This document shows positions 1 to 12,400 of a stretch of 64,000 nt of DNA, piece after piece (position 1 is the first letter of the stretch; each line of letters opens with the position of its first letter). The position numbers were made by a program, and so were the translations under genes. The notes beneath the pieces were generated by a model, which saw only the letters and a list, made by a program, of their open reading frames with translations, searched no databases and had not been told where the DNA came from. This stretch comes from Pithys albifrons albifrons (taxonomy: Eukaryota > Chordata > Aves > Passeriformes > Thamnophilidae): positions 10,499,001 through 10,563,000 of the forward strand of contig NC_092471.1 of the NCBI RefSeq assembly GCF_047495875.1, read 5' to 3'.

Positions 1-346
1 GTGTGTGAAGATTGAAAGGCTGTTAAGACTGAAGAAGGCAGAGCTTGCATGGAGTGTCACTCCTGTCATAAAAAATGTAAAATGGAGCTGCACATCCCTT
101 GCAGATCATTGTCCTTCCCCTTCCGTGTTTTGAAGAATTTCTTATTATGTAGAAAGGCAAGCAGAGTGTTTTCAACAGGTGCAACTTTTCATTTTTGGTA
201 CAATACTATAATTAGAATTAGTCTCCAAGTCATCCCAATTTCCTGACAAACTTAAAATATAGAGGATAATTCAAGACAGATTTCCAAGTTTACAAAATAA
301 TGAGGTCTGTTTGTATAAATACTACATGTATCGCCAAACTTCAGAA

Positions 347-600
347 CAAAGATTTGGGCAGGGCTCTCCCCACCTGGGTAAGCCCTTCCAGTCTGCTCAG
401 TGGATGTTTTAGGTGAGGCTCAGCGTGCGCAGAACTGGCCCCACCCTTTAACTCCTCAGGTCCATCTGCCACGGCCGAGCGAGCTTGGACAGTGACAGGG
501 AAGTCCTCGGGACTGTCACAGCACCCGGTACTGACCGGGGCTGACCCTGCTGAGCATCCGAGATCTGACGGGATGGGTTGGCAGGGAGGCTTTAACTGCC
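347..600 (+). repeat. Dispersed repeat, copy A (possible LTR fragment)
   Basis: This segment matches 35476-35768 on the same strand over most of its length, for example the shared stretch GATTTGGGCAGGGCTCTCCC and the shared block GGGGCTGACCCTGCTGAGC. Copy B has about 45 extra bases in the middle. Similarity stops at about base 600 (the shared AACTGCC), where copy A runs into a tRNA-Gln complement and copy B into unrelated sequence. It is moderately GC-rich and noncoding. I cannot name the family. A solo LTR fragment is one possibility, and a nonautonomous element or an old segmental copy are others. Confidence 0.7.
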
Positions 601-607
601 AGGGGAC

Positions 608-679
608 GGTCCCACTGAGACTCGACCTCAGGTCCTTGAGATTCAGAGTCCAGAGTGCTCTCCATTACACCACGGGACC
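608..679 (-). tRNA. tRNA-Gln(CUG)-like sequence, probably a pseudogene
   Basis: Read on the minus strand, these 72 bases have the order and spacing of tRNA-Gln. The 7-bp acceptor stem is intact (GGTCCCG with TGGGACC, the last pair a G-T wobble). The D-arm reads TGGTGTAATGG, a typical tRNA-Gln A box. The anticodon loop CTCTGAA carries CTG at 644-646. The T stem is a perfect CTGAG/CTCAG with a 7-base loop. The 3' half of the anticodon stem is wrong: TCTCA where TCCAG is needed, so only the inner pairs form. The T loop starts with G in place of T54. No CCA is encoded, and no run of four T follows on the minus strand. A decayed copy is more likely than a working gene. Confidence 0.6.
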
Positions 680-694
680 ACCCATTATAAATAC

Positions 695-750
<56 letters not shown>
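695..750. repeat. (GATA)14 microsatellite
   Basis: Fourteen uninterrupted GATA units start 15 bases after the tRNA-Gln-like sequence. Perfect arrays of this length are usually length-polymorphic. Confidence 0.97.
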
Positions 751-3700
751 CCCACACATGTAAAATATAGATGCAGAGTCTTCTCATTCTTTAATGGCAT
801 AACATTCATGCCAGTGCTATGATAAGATACCAGGATGCTGCCTCTGCCTCGGGCTGTAGTTGAGTGACGGTGCCAGGAGCTCAGGGGCTGGGCAGGAGCT
901 CAGGGGCTGGGCAGGAGCGCTGTCTGTCTGCCCCAGCACTGTCTGTGTCTGCCCCAGGGAATGCCCTCGGCAGGGGCGAGGCAGGAGCTGCTGGACTCTG
1001 AGCTTGGGTGCTTTTGCAGCTTGGCTTCGGAATCCAAGCGGTTCAGCAGTGTTGCAGTGGCATTAGTCATGTTGCTGTAGCTAAAGCTCTGTGTCATTGT
1101 ATCTCCCTGATGAAAAATGCCGCCTTCTATATTTTTCTTCAACTAACTTTAAAGGATTTGTAAAAGAATGTAACTCTAAATCTGAAGCACAGCTCATACT
1201 CAGGAAAGGAGATGCAACCCAGGACACTGCAAGTTTTGATGGGCATTTTTTATTATGGGCTGTTCTCCTTACTAACCCCTATTGTCTGGGTAATTTGGGG
1301 TTTTTTTTGGCCAAAGGAGCAGTAACTTTCTTAGCTTACAGCATGCCAGTTTTTCCTGTAGTGGCTGATATTTAATCCTTCTGATGCATACATCTAAAGT
1401 TCTTCTGAAGACATTTAACATGCACGTTCACAAAAACAATTAGGTTTTTTCTCTGCCCTTAGCAGATGTAAATTTGTCCCACTCTTACCTACTGAGAGCA
1501 CTGCCATGAACCCATTTTTATTGTTTATTGCTCTATTCCATACCCATATTACTTCTTCATGAAGAAAAATACAATGTGAAAATAATTCTCAAAATGGTGT
1601 GTGTCTGTAGGCCTGGTTATGTACATATCAGAGATGGGGGGAGTGTAAATGTCTTTGTGAATAAAGTAAAAAATTAGGAGGATATAATAACCCATAACCT
1701 TAAGCAGCTGATGGACTCCTTGTGATGACAGACCTTGGTGGGAGGTTAAGTAGGACCTGTTTGAAGAACAGACAGATGAGGCTGAGCTGATGGGTTACAT
1801 AAGCTTTGGCACTGAGTCAAGAGGCATTCTGTAGATACAAACCCTCTTTCTAAAATAAACTAAAAAGAATCTCTAGGCAGAGGGGTTTTTTAAATGGCTA
1901 TTGATAATTAGATATAAACATGCTAAAATTTGTAAAGACTATTCAAATAAATCCTGTGTTTCTGATAATTTTAATCTTTGTAAGTACACTTCCAGTTAGC
2001 ACACACCTTCCTTGATCTAATTGCAGCTGAGCAGGCAGAAACTGAAGTTCATTGAAGTGACATGTGCATAATCTGTGTGTCAGCTGGTACAGTATGTTGT
2101 GTTTGATATTTACTTGGTGCACTACTCACATTTCAGAATTCAGTCAACAATAAACTCTAACTCTGCTCTTGCAGTCAGCCAGGCAAGGCGTAGAAGCCCC
2201 ATGTTTATGTACCCTTTGGTCAGGAACATGAGGCTGTGCAAGGAGGTTTCTGATTTGGATGTTACTGCCATGCTTGTCATGTGGACGAGTTAAAAATAAC
2301 TCCTTAAAATGCCAATCTGTTTTAGGGTTAGGGATAGAAATAATCATATCTAATAAAATATACTTGAAAGGGCAAGCGAGTTCTGTACTTTTCCTTTGAA
2401 GCATTTCAGATCTAGGTAATATGATAATGTCATATTTTTGCATGAAATTATACCTGTTAATATTTTTTAAGCTGAATTGAGTCCGTTTTCTTGGCAGAAC
2501 CAACTTTGCATTTTGAATAAGTTAACATTTTTTGCTCTAAATGTTTGTGGGTTTTTTTCTGAACCATAATCAGTAGACGATATAAATTGGTAGTTTAGCT
2601 TGAAAGTGGGAGGTGTCTTGTGACAAATAACCTTCAGACGTTTAAAGGCAGGATTAAACTTGGCTCATCTTCTGGAAGCCTTTCAGGCTAAAATAGATTC
2701 TGTTTACTCACTGTATAAAAAAATTACTTGATGCTTCAATAGTAGTTAAAATATTTGGGTGTTAGAAGTTAAGATGATCTTTAACATTTCTGGATGTTCT
2801 ATCTTTAATTCTCATGTGCCTAATTAAAATCAGTGCAGAAAGGTTTAATTAACTTCAGCATACATAAAGTATACTCTGAACTCAGGTTTGCTGCCAGTAT
2901 GTGTTATAAAGTCGTGTATACCTGTTTTAGGTGACTGTTTTTTGTGAATTTATGTTTCTTAGCCATAAACTATTCACACATTTACCATCAGTCATTTTTG
3001 TTCTGCAGTTAATACCTGTCTGAGTGCTGTTGTGGTGCAGGATATTGCTCTAAATCATTGCTCCAACTGACTGGAGTAAGGCAACTGTTCCAATACCTGT
3101 GCAGAATATTGTTCAAATGGCTTTAGTAAAATAGCTTCTTTATCTTAAGAAAAATAAGTTCCTTCTTGAAGTGCATTCATGTTATACTAAAGCTGAGCAG
3201 GTCATCTCTGCTTTGCTACAGTTACCAAAGAGGTGTAAAAGGCATTAGCCATTCCAAGGCCTGGCTTACCCAGCTTCTGCAAGGTGCTCCTTGTCAACAG
3301 GGTATATCCAAGATACCATAATCAGACTGTTCTGGTTATCAACTAAGTACAAAACAGGAAAGTTAATATGTAAAAATTAAAACAGGATGAGCATTTTTAT
3401 TGTTTCTGAACTAATTTCTATATAAATAAAAGAGGAATGAAGACGTGCTGCTATTCATACAGTGAAAGCATGGGCATTTGTTCTGGTTTTTCAATGGGCA
3501 GTGTGAGGAGTCTCTGAAGGATCTGAGGTAGGCTTTGTGTTCTTGTAGCAAGTCTTTTAGGCATGCAGATAAGAAAATTAGTATGCAGCTCACTGGTTTT
3601 GAGTAATACCAATTCTTTTGTGAGTGCAGTGTAGTATTAATGAAGATAAATGCAAAAGGTCACTTGAGATCTTTACAGAAACAGTTCTAGAGGCTTTAAA

Positions 3701-5586
3701 ATAAGATTTTAAAAGAAAGTAAGCATGAACCTTTAAACTTTTATTATAAAAATCTATTTGTTTTCTATAAAAAATAACATGTTTTGTGACAGCTTTCATA
3801 TTACTACATGTAATTGCTGCTTTGGGGTTTCTTTGCCCTTCAAAGTCACAGTGAGCATATAGGTCACATTTGTAGGGCAGTCAATGTAATTTATTCAGAG
3901 GCTATTTTTGAGTTTGCTAAGCTAAAACAGAAAGCTACAGTATAATTTCCAGTGTCATTACATTAGTCATGAACTGACATACAGAAGGAAATGAATCTGG
4001 TGCTCAGGAGTGCTGTGATCACGCGCAGCATTCACGCTGGGGCTCAACGTCACGTTTTCTCCACCTGCTTTTATGTTAATTATCTTTGTCATCTTGGCAG
4101 AGGATGCAGCAATCCTGCAATGCACAGGCATTTTAATTTCCCCCTCCCATTTCTCAACTCTAAAAATGGTTTTGTCGTTCCTGTAGGAGCTAAATCTGGT
4201 ATTATGTAAGCAATTATTATAATTATAAGGTCTGCATTGACCTTATGGAAAGTATAATCAATATTAATGCAGGTATTGAGGAAGCTCAATTTTTGCCTTA
4301 GACAGATGAGGACTGGAAATAAATAGAAAATGGAGAAGGACACTTGTTCAAATAAATATATATTCCGTTCTTCCCTACAAGGCTTTCTCTCTGCTAATTG
4401 TTGAATTATTACTGCTTTGCGCTAAGAAGTTCATTTGAGCAGTCTCATAATAATTTCATTTACCACCTAGAGATGTGCATGAGCAACAGCCAAGACTTTC
4501 TAAGTCAATAATGTCACTGCACTTGAATTTTTACTGTGGTCTGACTTCATCCATGTTGGAATGAAGGCAATGACTGTGCCATTTGTGGTTCTTTCACAGG
4601 ACCTGCTGTAGCCAAGTTGCTTTCTGTCATCCTCAGGAAGGTGGGGCTTGTCTGAGTGCCCTCAGGAGCCTTTTGGCACAGGAGGGATGGTGGGCAGGAC
4701 TAACAGGAGTCACCCTGAGAAAGTGTAGGCAGGAATAGGAATGTGCAACAAGTGGTAAGAATGACTTCCTTCAGGAAGGGAAGGGAGGAAAAGTTGAAGG
4801 GATGGCAGAGGCACAGGAATTTTTGGTAAGAGAGTGTAGGCAGAGCATGGAAAAGTGGAAGCAGATGCTGGGCATGAACTCCAGTGCGGGGCAGCCCCAA
4901 GACAGTGACATTGAAAGCAGTGCACAGCTCCTTGTTAAAATGCCCCAGTGAAATACCTAACAGTTTATTTCACAAGCTATTTTGCTAAAAGGTAAATTAA
5001 GGTATGTTGTTACAATATAATAAAAGCATGAAATCTTATTTTTTTTATACTTATTATTTTACCTGTTGCTACCCACCTGTAAAGGGCAGGGGAGTCACGG
5101 CCTTCATAGGGGGCTAACAGATAGTTGTGTTTGAGACGTGGGTTCTAAAATCTTGCAAATATGGTCTGGTTTAGACCTGTATTTTAAATTGAGTAAGTTT
5201 GTATTTCAGGTTCAGAGGCCTTTTGTGGTAGGGTTTTACCCAGAAGTTTTGTTAAATATTTTGTTGATTTCATTCTTGCAATCTTTAGTAAGAAGTAGAA
5301 CATGCTTTTGGAACTATAAACCAGTGTGTTTTCCAGGTAAATCTTTATAGGCCTGTAAAACATTTTGATCTTCCTGCCTTTCTTTACACTTTTTTTATTG
5401 TTTTGGTTTTAATGTTTATGGTGTTTGCCTTTGCGTGGCAGGTAATGAATGGGTGAGGTGGGAGGGAAGAAGGAGGGTTGTTATTTTAATACATAATGGA
5501 TGGTAGTTGAATTTAACCAGTTTCCAGCTTGTGTTTGGGTATGATCTGTCCTCTCTGTGAGACTAAAACATACATTCTTTGTTTAG

Positions 5587-6486
5587 GAACTCTAAAGGAG
5601 GGCCCTGCTAGTGCAGAGATGACGTGCAATGTCCCCCATGATTTGGAGGCCTGTGCCACAGACACTGATGGTGACCAGGAATGGGCACAGGAGCGCTCTC
5701 GACTGGGAACTTTCGCTGAATTCCCTCCTGGCTGTCCAGTTTCGGCATCAGCACTGGCACGAGCTGGCTTTGTTTATACAGGAGAAGGTGACAAAGTGAA
5801 GTGCTTCAGTTGCCATACAACTATTGAAGGATGGGCGTCTGGGGATTCTGCAGTTGAGCGACACAAACAACTTTCCCCAAATTGCAAATTTGTTACTGAA
5901 TCTGCTCTTCTGGAAGATGACGTGGATCCTGTCGCCCAGAACTACCAGCACAGAACTGAAAACGGTTCCAGTGATTCAGCCCTCCCTTGTGCTCTGGATG
6001 ACTCTGATTTGGAGGCAGATTATCTTCTGAGGACTAGGCAGGTTGTGGATATGTCAGATATTTTGTATCCTAAAAACCGGGCTATGTGCAGTGAAGAAAC
6101 AAGATTAAAGTCTTTTCACAACTGGCCCCTCGGTGGCCAGCTGACACCAAAGGAATTGGCTAATGCTGGATTTTATTATACAGGTGTTGGTGACCAGGTG
6201 GCATGTTTTTGTTGTGGAGGAAAATTGAAGAACTGGGAACCCAGTGACAGAGCTTGGTCAGAACACAAGAGGCATTTTCCTAAATGCCTTTTTGTACTGG
6301 GTCGGGATGTTGGAAATGTTTCAAGTGAATCTATTCCTGATGAGTTTGGGATAAGTGGTCTGAACAATGCACAGCACCCAAGGAATCCATCTATGGCAAA
6401 ATATGGGAGACGTTTACAAACATTTTTATCTTGGACATACCCTGTTGAGAAGGAGCGACTTGCAGAAGCTGGGTTCTATAGCGTGG
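5587..6486 (+). CDS. XIAP: XIAP first coding exon (BIR1, BIR2 and start of BIR3)
   Basis: The exon starts after TTTAG at 5586, has 32 bases of 5'UTR, and codes from the ATG at 5619 (G at -3). It ends with one base of a split Gly codon at 6486, before the donor GTAAGC. The product begins MTCN, comparable to MTFN in mammals, which supports this start over the in-frame ATGs at 5529 and 5541, which lie upstream of the acceptor. BIR1 (about residues 29-94) has zinc ligands C62, C65, H82 and C89. BIR2 (about 162-228) has C196, C199, H216 and C223. The caspase-3/7-blocking linker before BIR2 keeps YLLRT and VVD with D144, equivalent to human D148. A single large exon encoding BIR1 and BIR2 is the usual XIAP arrangement. 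Confidence 0.96.
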
Positions 6487-9400
6487 GTAAGCAGACCTTA
6501 GAATGGCTCATGCCTTCTACAAGTAAATTGTATATGAGAAAATCTCTTGTTTTGGGAAAAAGAGGCATTTTAAAAAATTCTAATATGGAATGATTTTCCA
6601 GAATTTCTTTACTCTGTCAACTACTTTTCACAGTTCTTGTGTAAAATTATATAGATTATATCAGGTATGTTCAGCAGCAAAGTATAAACTTGATCATAAA
6701 TTTGTTTTTAGCAGTAAAACAGCCAAGTGTTTTCCTTGCCTGCTAAAACCCTCATAATACATCTTTCATAATGGCAATTATTGGAGTTTGTATTTCTTAA
6801 GAATTGAAGTGCTGTCCTCGAGACCTGAGGTGTAAGGAGTGGGTCTGTGCCTGCACAGAAGTCTGTGAGCAGGACAGTGCAGGTTGTGTGCCATTTCACT
6901 TTGTTAACACGTGTCTGCATTATGTCACATGGACACCAAGAACTGGCCAATGCCACTACTGCCCACTGCCAAAGCTTTATGAAGACAGTGATGCCAGGGG
7001 AAGAGCTTTTACTCTTAGACATGTGCACTCTTACTCAGATAAGACTCCAGTGTCTCTGTGCGTTGGTTTCCCCGTTAGATGGAATTGCACATGGCCATTC
7101 ACCACCACTGAAATTCCTCCCTGAGAGCTGCTGTACAGGGTGTTGCTCTTACGAGGTCACAAAGAAAAGGGGATTATCGGAAATAATTTTTTGCTCTCAT
7201 CTTAATTGACTTCTCTGTTAGGAGATCTCAGAAGAACTTTTTAATCTGATTCCATTTGTTTTACTTGTGGCCATAAATAATACCTTTGATATATTCCTGT
7301 ATGGGAATTCCTGTATACCTTTGTATATTCCTATGTTGCCATATGTATGGCAATATTTGTACCCAGTAGAACTGTTTTTATTGATTTCTTCTTGGATTCC
7401 TGTAAGTCCCTAGAGATTGTTGTGAAGGCAAACTGACTGAGCAGCAGCTTATCAGACCATGGATGGTGAGGTGATTTCTGTGAAAACTCTTTCCTGTGGC
7501 CTGAGAATAACTTAACCCTCTAGGAAAAGTATCCCTATCTATCTCGTTTCAATAAACACAGTATGTAAGCAGTTTCTAGTGCAGTCTTGGCTTGCAGTAG
7601 ACAAAGTGCTGGAGCAGAGGGAGTGCAGTTCTCCTCAGCTGGTTGTGCTGCTGCTGCACAGGGCCTGTTGAACTTTGTGGGGAGATGGAGGACCAAAAAG
7701 GCAAGCAAACATCCCTGATTCCCTGTGGCAGGCATCTTCAGGGCTTGTTTAGCATTGGATCGAGTTACTTGATAATAAATGAGCTTTTGCTTTTTATCTA
7801 TAATTACTAAAATAAAATTCAGGAAAACTTCATGCTACTCTGATTTTGTATTTTTTAAGCTCAGTTCTCTCCTGGATATTTGTTTTAAATCATGTGTGTT
7901 GTCCCATGTTAAAATGTAGTTCTTTTTAGTTGAAATTGTGAATCAGTAAAATAAATACTTTAGTTCTTAATAATGTAATGTTTTATTTGAAAACTTAGTG
8001 TCATGCCTGCTAGAAATTGTTGTATGTTTTCTCAGGGAATGGTGATCACGTTGTGTGTTTTCACTGTGGTGGAGGATTGCAAGAGTGGAAGGAAAATGAA
8101 GATCCGTGGGATCAACATGCCAAATGGTTTCCTGGGTAAGGTATTTTTTACTGTTTTCTTGGTGCATATCTGAGTCTTATGTACAGTATATTGCATTTTA
8201 ATGACAGAGCATACTAGTAAAGGTTTCAGAAGTTTGATTGTGCTTAATATTGTTTAGATTTGGGAAAATAATTTTATGTTGGCTTATTTGTGAGCTTTAT
8301 TAAAGGGAAGGGAAGATCTCTGTGTCTGGTTTTAACTGGTCTCTCAGGAAGAAGAATTAGAGAGTTTTTGTGAATATGTATCTGATTTTTTTTCTGGTTA
8401 TCAAAGTGCTGCATTGTAATGGTTGTTTTTATAACTTCATATATGTCCAAGTTATACCAAGATATAAAATGACTAAACTTCTGTCACAGTGCAAACAAAC
8501 CTGAATAAGTCAGTGGTGGCATGGAATTCAAAACACAGTTCTGTGTAATTATAAAGCATGGAGGATTCCAGACTCAGCATTTTTTTTTAGAAAGACTGAC
8601 AGCGTTGTCTTAAGTCTGTTTTGAGGAAAGCAAGAATAATATATGATACGGCTCAGCAGTTCGTACAGGTGGACAGAACCTGTCCACGTACAAAGACTCA
8701 GTTACTTATATAATTGATAAGATCAATGTCTTTCATGCATTTGTTGCCAAATTTCTGTGGTGAAAGGCTCTCTGGAGGTGTGAGATTGGTATTTATGCAT
8801 TAGCTGTTCCCTCTTTTAATAGAGGTACAGGCAGCTTTTAATGATTAGCCTCTGTCACTCAAAGGAGATACCATTCCAAGTTTTTGGCTTGGTGCAGTAA
8901 ATGGTTAAGATGTGTTTTCTTGCCATGTTTCACTTCTCTTTAAATGGGTGCGATTTTGGTTTAGGTTGCTTAAATTATGTCAGATTTGATTACTTCCTCT
9001 TAGGTCATTAACAGTGTTATTTGGGAGTTTGTTGCCATGTCAGTCTCCATGGCAGTGGGTCAGTGTGATGTAGGAGATTTATGAAATTCATGAAAGCTTC
9101 CAAAGTTACGTGATCAATTTTTGCTGCTTATGTAGTTTTAGTAAAACTAAATATTTTCATTTTTAGGTGCAGATTTTTGAGCAAGGAAAAGGGGATAGAA
9201 TTTATAAACAATGTTCACTTACGAGACGTGTGTAATGATTCAACAGTAAGTGCCTTCCGTATTTATTGTTTTGTTAAAATAGAGAAAATGTTAACATAAT
9301 TTTCTTAGGAAGTTTATGTGTCTATCCTTTAATCCTCTTGCTGCTTCTTTCATTAGCAGAAAGTGAAAGGCATGGAGTGTGTTTTGGTTCTGTCCATCAG

Positions 9401-12400
9401 AGTTTACAGATCTCCCATTCTCTGTAGCAGGTCATGGATCACAGCCAGGGGACTCTGGATATGGTGTATTTGGGTACTGAATAAGTGCCATTTCTCTTAT
9501 AGCCTGGGAGCCCAAGGGCTGTGATGAATATAAGTAGATCAATTTTCTTTTCTTATTGGTAGAGCATTGTTAAACTTGTGTGCAGCCACTAAAATGTAAA
9601 ACTGATTATATTTTAGAATTTTTCCATAGATTAAGGATCATGTAAGTGTGATTGTTGCAAAGATGGGTTGAAATTAAAATTTCAAACAATGTGAAAGAGA
9701 TAACAAAATACTGGTAGTTTTGCAGTTGTTGAGAGGAGATTTAATAAATAACCAAGATCAAATAGCTATTTTCTGTTTTATAGCTCTGTAGGTTTCCTTC
9801 TACTTCTCCAGAATGGTAATTCTGTCTTTTTATATTTCCATTTAGACAGAAGCTGCTGAAGGGACAATACTTCCTAAAGGTACCTGTTCAAAGCAAACAA
9901 CTCCCTCTATTTTGGAATATCCATATTTGAATGTATAGGGAAGGGAATGGTTAAATTTAAAAATAACTCTATTGTGTTTTTAAATAAAGCATGACAGGCA
10001 AATTGTTGGATGATGCTCTTCCATTGCTTCTGGAGAACTGCAGAATGAATTTTATTTCTCTCAGGGGAAATATACTCATGGTTTGGTAAATATTGTAAAG
10101 CAGAGATTGCTGAACCGTGGAGGAGGAATGTACAGGATGCAGTTTGTAACTAGTGAGTCTGCACCAAGCATGGAATGAGCAGTGCTGTGGGGTGGATATT
10201 AAGGAATACTGAACTGAAACAATCCTTTTTCCTGGGCCAGGAAGAGTTGGCAAGGACTAGGAAGCTGAGAAGGCTGAAGTAGTTTGTGTGCTTCAGTATT
10301 ACACATTCCTGCAATGCTTTTCAAAAATACCAAGCAATAAAAAGACAAGACAGTTATCAGGGAGGGCAGTCAAGCAGCGTCTTTCCAGGGAGTGAGAGCT
10401 GTCACTGGTAACCTATTCTAGAAATCTCTCACAATGCTCATTTATGAGTGAAAATTAAGTTTAAAAATTTTGCTTTTTAAACAATATTGATAAGTAAGAG
10501 GAAGGGAAAAGTCTGACATGCTGAAAAGTGGTTTCCCAAAGTAGTGTTGTGTCTTACCAGGGACAGACCTGCTTGCTTGCTGGTGGTGCTGTGTTCTGGT
10601 TTTATAAAACAGAAATATTTATTGGTTTCTCTCAACATATGTGTGATTTTTTCCCCCCGAATTGAATTAAAATTAATGTAATGTCACCAAATACTTTTCC
10701 ATTGTGCCTTGGAATTTTGGATGAATTTCAGTTAACATTCAGTTACAGAATTTATTATATTACATGAGACGTTGTTTAACTAGTTGATTCAAACAGCAAA
10801 TCTAGGAGGATTTCTATATTTATAAATAGATGAAGGGACACTGGGAAACCTTGTGTAGAAGAAAACTCAAACCAGGAGTTTTGGGTGTTTTGAAATGTAG
10901 TTTTTCAAGTAGCAAAATTCTCAATTTAGAAATATGGTTCCTTTGGCTACATATTTGCAAAGGTGTCTTAGAGAACTGTAGTGAATAATGTCCAGTAATT
11001 AGATTCATCCTTGTTAAATTGTTTTTGTTTTTTTAATTTCTTGTTTTAGATGATCTCTTACAGAATCCTTTGGTACAAAGTGCCATAGCCATGGGTTTCA
11101 GTTTGTCTGAGATTAGGAACACCATGGAAAAGAGATTGCAGATGACTGGAGAAAGTCACACATCTGTTGAGGATCTGGTAGCAGACTTAAGTGCTCAGAA
11201 AGAAAATACAAGGGAAGAAGAACCAAATGAATTCCCAGTTGAGCAAGATGAGCTTATTCAATTACAAAACCTCTGTGTGTACTTTCATATCAGCTCTTTA
11301 GTCTGTGAAATACCTTTTATTGTTATCTGTTTATCCTGCCCTCTGATCCCAGCCTTTCCTAAGGTGAAGTTACCATATTGTAACTTAAAATTCAAGAGAT
11401 TTGTGTTTGGACATTCAAAAAAAAACTGAACAAAGAGGGTGTTAAAATACTTGAGTGTAGCAACATTTATAAATATCATCTATAAAGTAAGTCATTTTAG
11501 TACCTCCAAAGTGTGTAATACTGCAAGTCTGGTGTGCTTCTGGGATAGGTTATACATGCTAACAAAAAATAGCCAACACTGTTGTGACAATTACATGTCA
11601 AAATACAAGCAAGAATAACTCCAGATGTGGGGCATCTGGTGGCGAAATGAAATAGCCAGTGATGCCCTGTCATACTTGGTGTGCTCAATATGAAAACATC
11701 TTAGTAGGGGATTATTTATTTGTCAGAATAAAATTTTGCTTGGGGTAGCAGCATTTTCCTTCTTGGCCAATAAGAAGAATTATCCTTGTAAATGGTGTTT
11801 CTTTCCAGTTATTTGTGTTCCAGCTTTGCTGGGACATGCAGGTCGTGCTCAGAAAGCCCTTCTGGTGCTTCTGCAAATAGACCAAACCCAGGAGTTCTGA
11901 TTCAGGAGACTTGTAATTTAAGACAAGTATATGGGTGGCATGTTGGGCAGAGATCTTACCAGCCTACTCCTTTTAATAAGATTTTTAATGGACATTATGG
12001 GGAAAAACAACTTGCAGTGCAGCTGGACATTATTTTGGTGGTTGGCTGTGCAGAGCTTTCCCCAGCTGGCAGAGGAAGGTGTCTGAATTTTGTGTTTTCA
12101 CATAGGGCATACTGGAATAATTAAGAGCTCATGTGAGATGCAAAATTGATTCTTTCTGTATTACAGATTTTTAAGCTGTTTGAAGTATGGGCATTTTGAA
12201 AATGGAGGCAGGGAAGGGAAGCACATCCTCAGTGTTTTCACTGGGGAAACTCAAAAAAAAAAACCCCAAACTTCTTAATCAGTACCAATGAGAGTTTTGG
12301 GAAAATTGTCAATGGAAGGTCTGTGAAAAGGATGGTTCCTGATTGAAATATGCATATCCTAAATTCTATAACTGTTTCAAGCTATTAGAGATCCAGATAG

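Larger units (their letters stand above)
1..5586 (+). other. XIAP: Sequence upstream of the first XIAP coding exon, probably the end of XIAP intron 1
   Basis: This AT-rich stretch shows no open frame resembling a known protein and no CpG island. The noncoding first exon and promoter of XIAP are therefore probably left of the window; in mammals a noncoding exon lies far upstream of the first coding exon, which is established knowledge. The right end has a proper acceptor, a T-rich tract ending in TTTAG at 5582-5586. The recognisable contents are the dispersed repeat, tRNA-Gln-like sequence and GATA array at 347-750, plus a 19-base direct duplication near 872-912. I see nothing else I can name between about 950 and 5580. 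Confidence 0.6.

Noticed and set aside
5529..5618. In-frame ATGs at 5529 and 5541 as the XIAP start
   Set aside because: They lie upstream of the acceptor AG at 5585-5586, so they are intronic. The ATG at 5619 gives the MTCN start comparable to mammalian MTFN.
5400..5618. A XIAP internal ribosome entry site, as claimed for human mRNA
   Set aside because: Most of this region is intronic here, and the 32 bases of 5'UTR in the exon do not allow such an element to be recognised.
6487..6593. Extension of the first XIAP coding exon to the stop at 6593
   Set aside because: The donor GTAAGC at 6487 joins in frame to the BIR3 exon and restores the conserved zinc site. The extension has no similarity to BIR3.
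11792..12124. A 110-codon open frame in the last XIAP intron
   Set aside because: No domain or family resemblance and no exon borders that keep the XIAP frame. It looks like chance.
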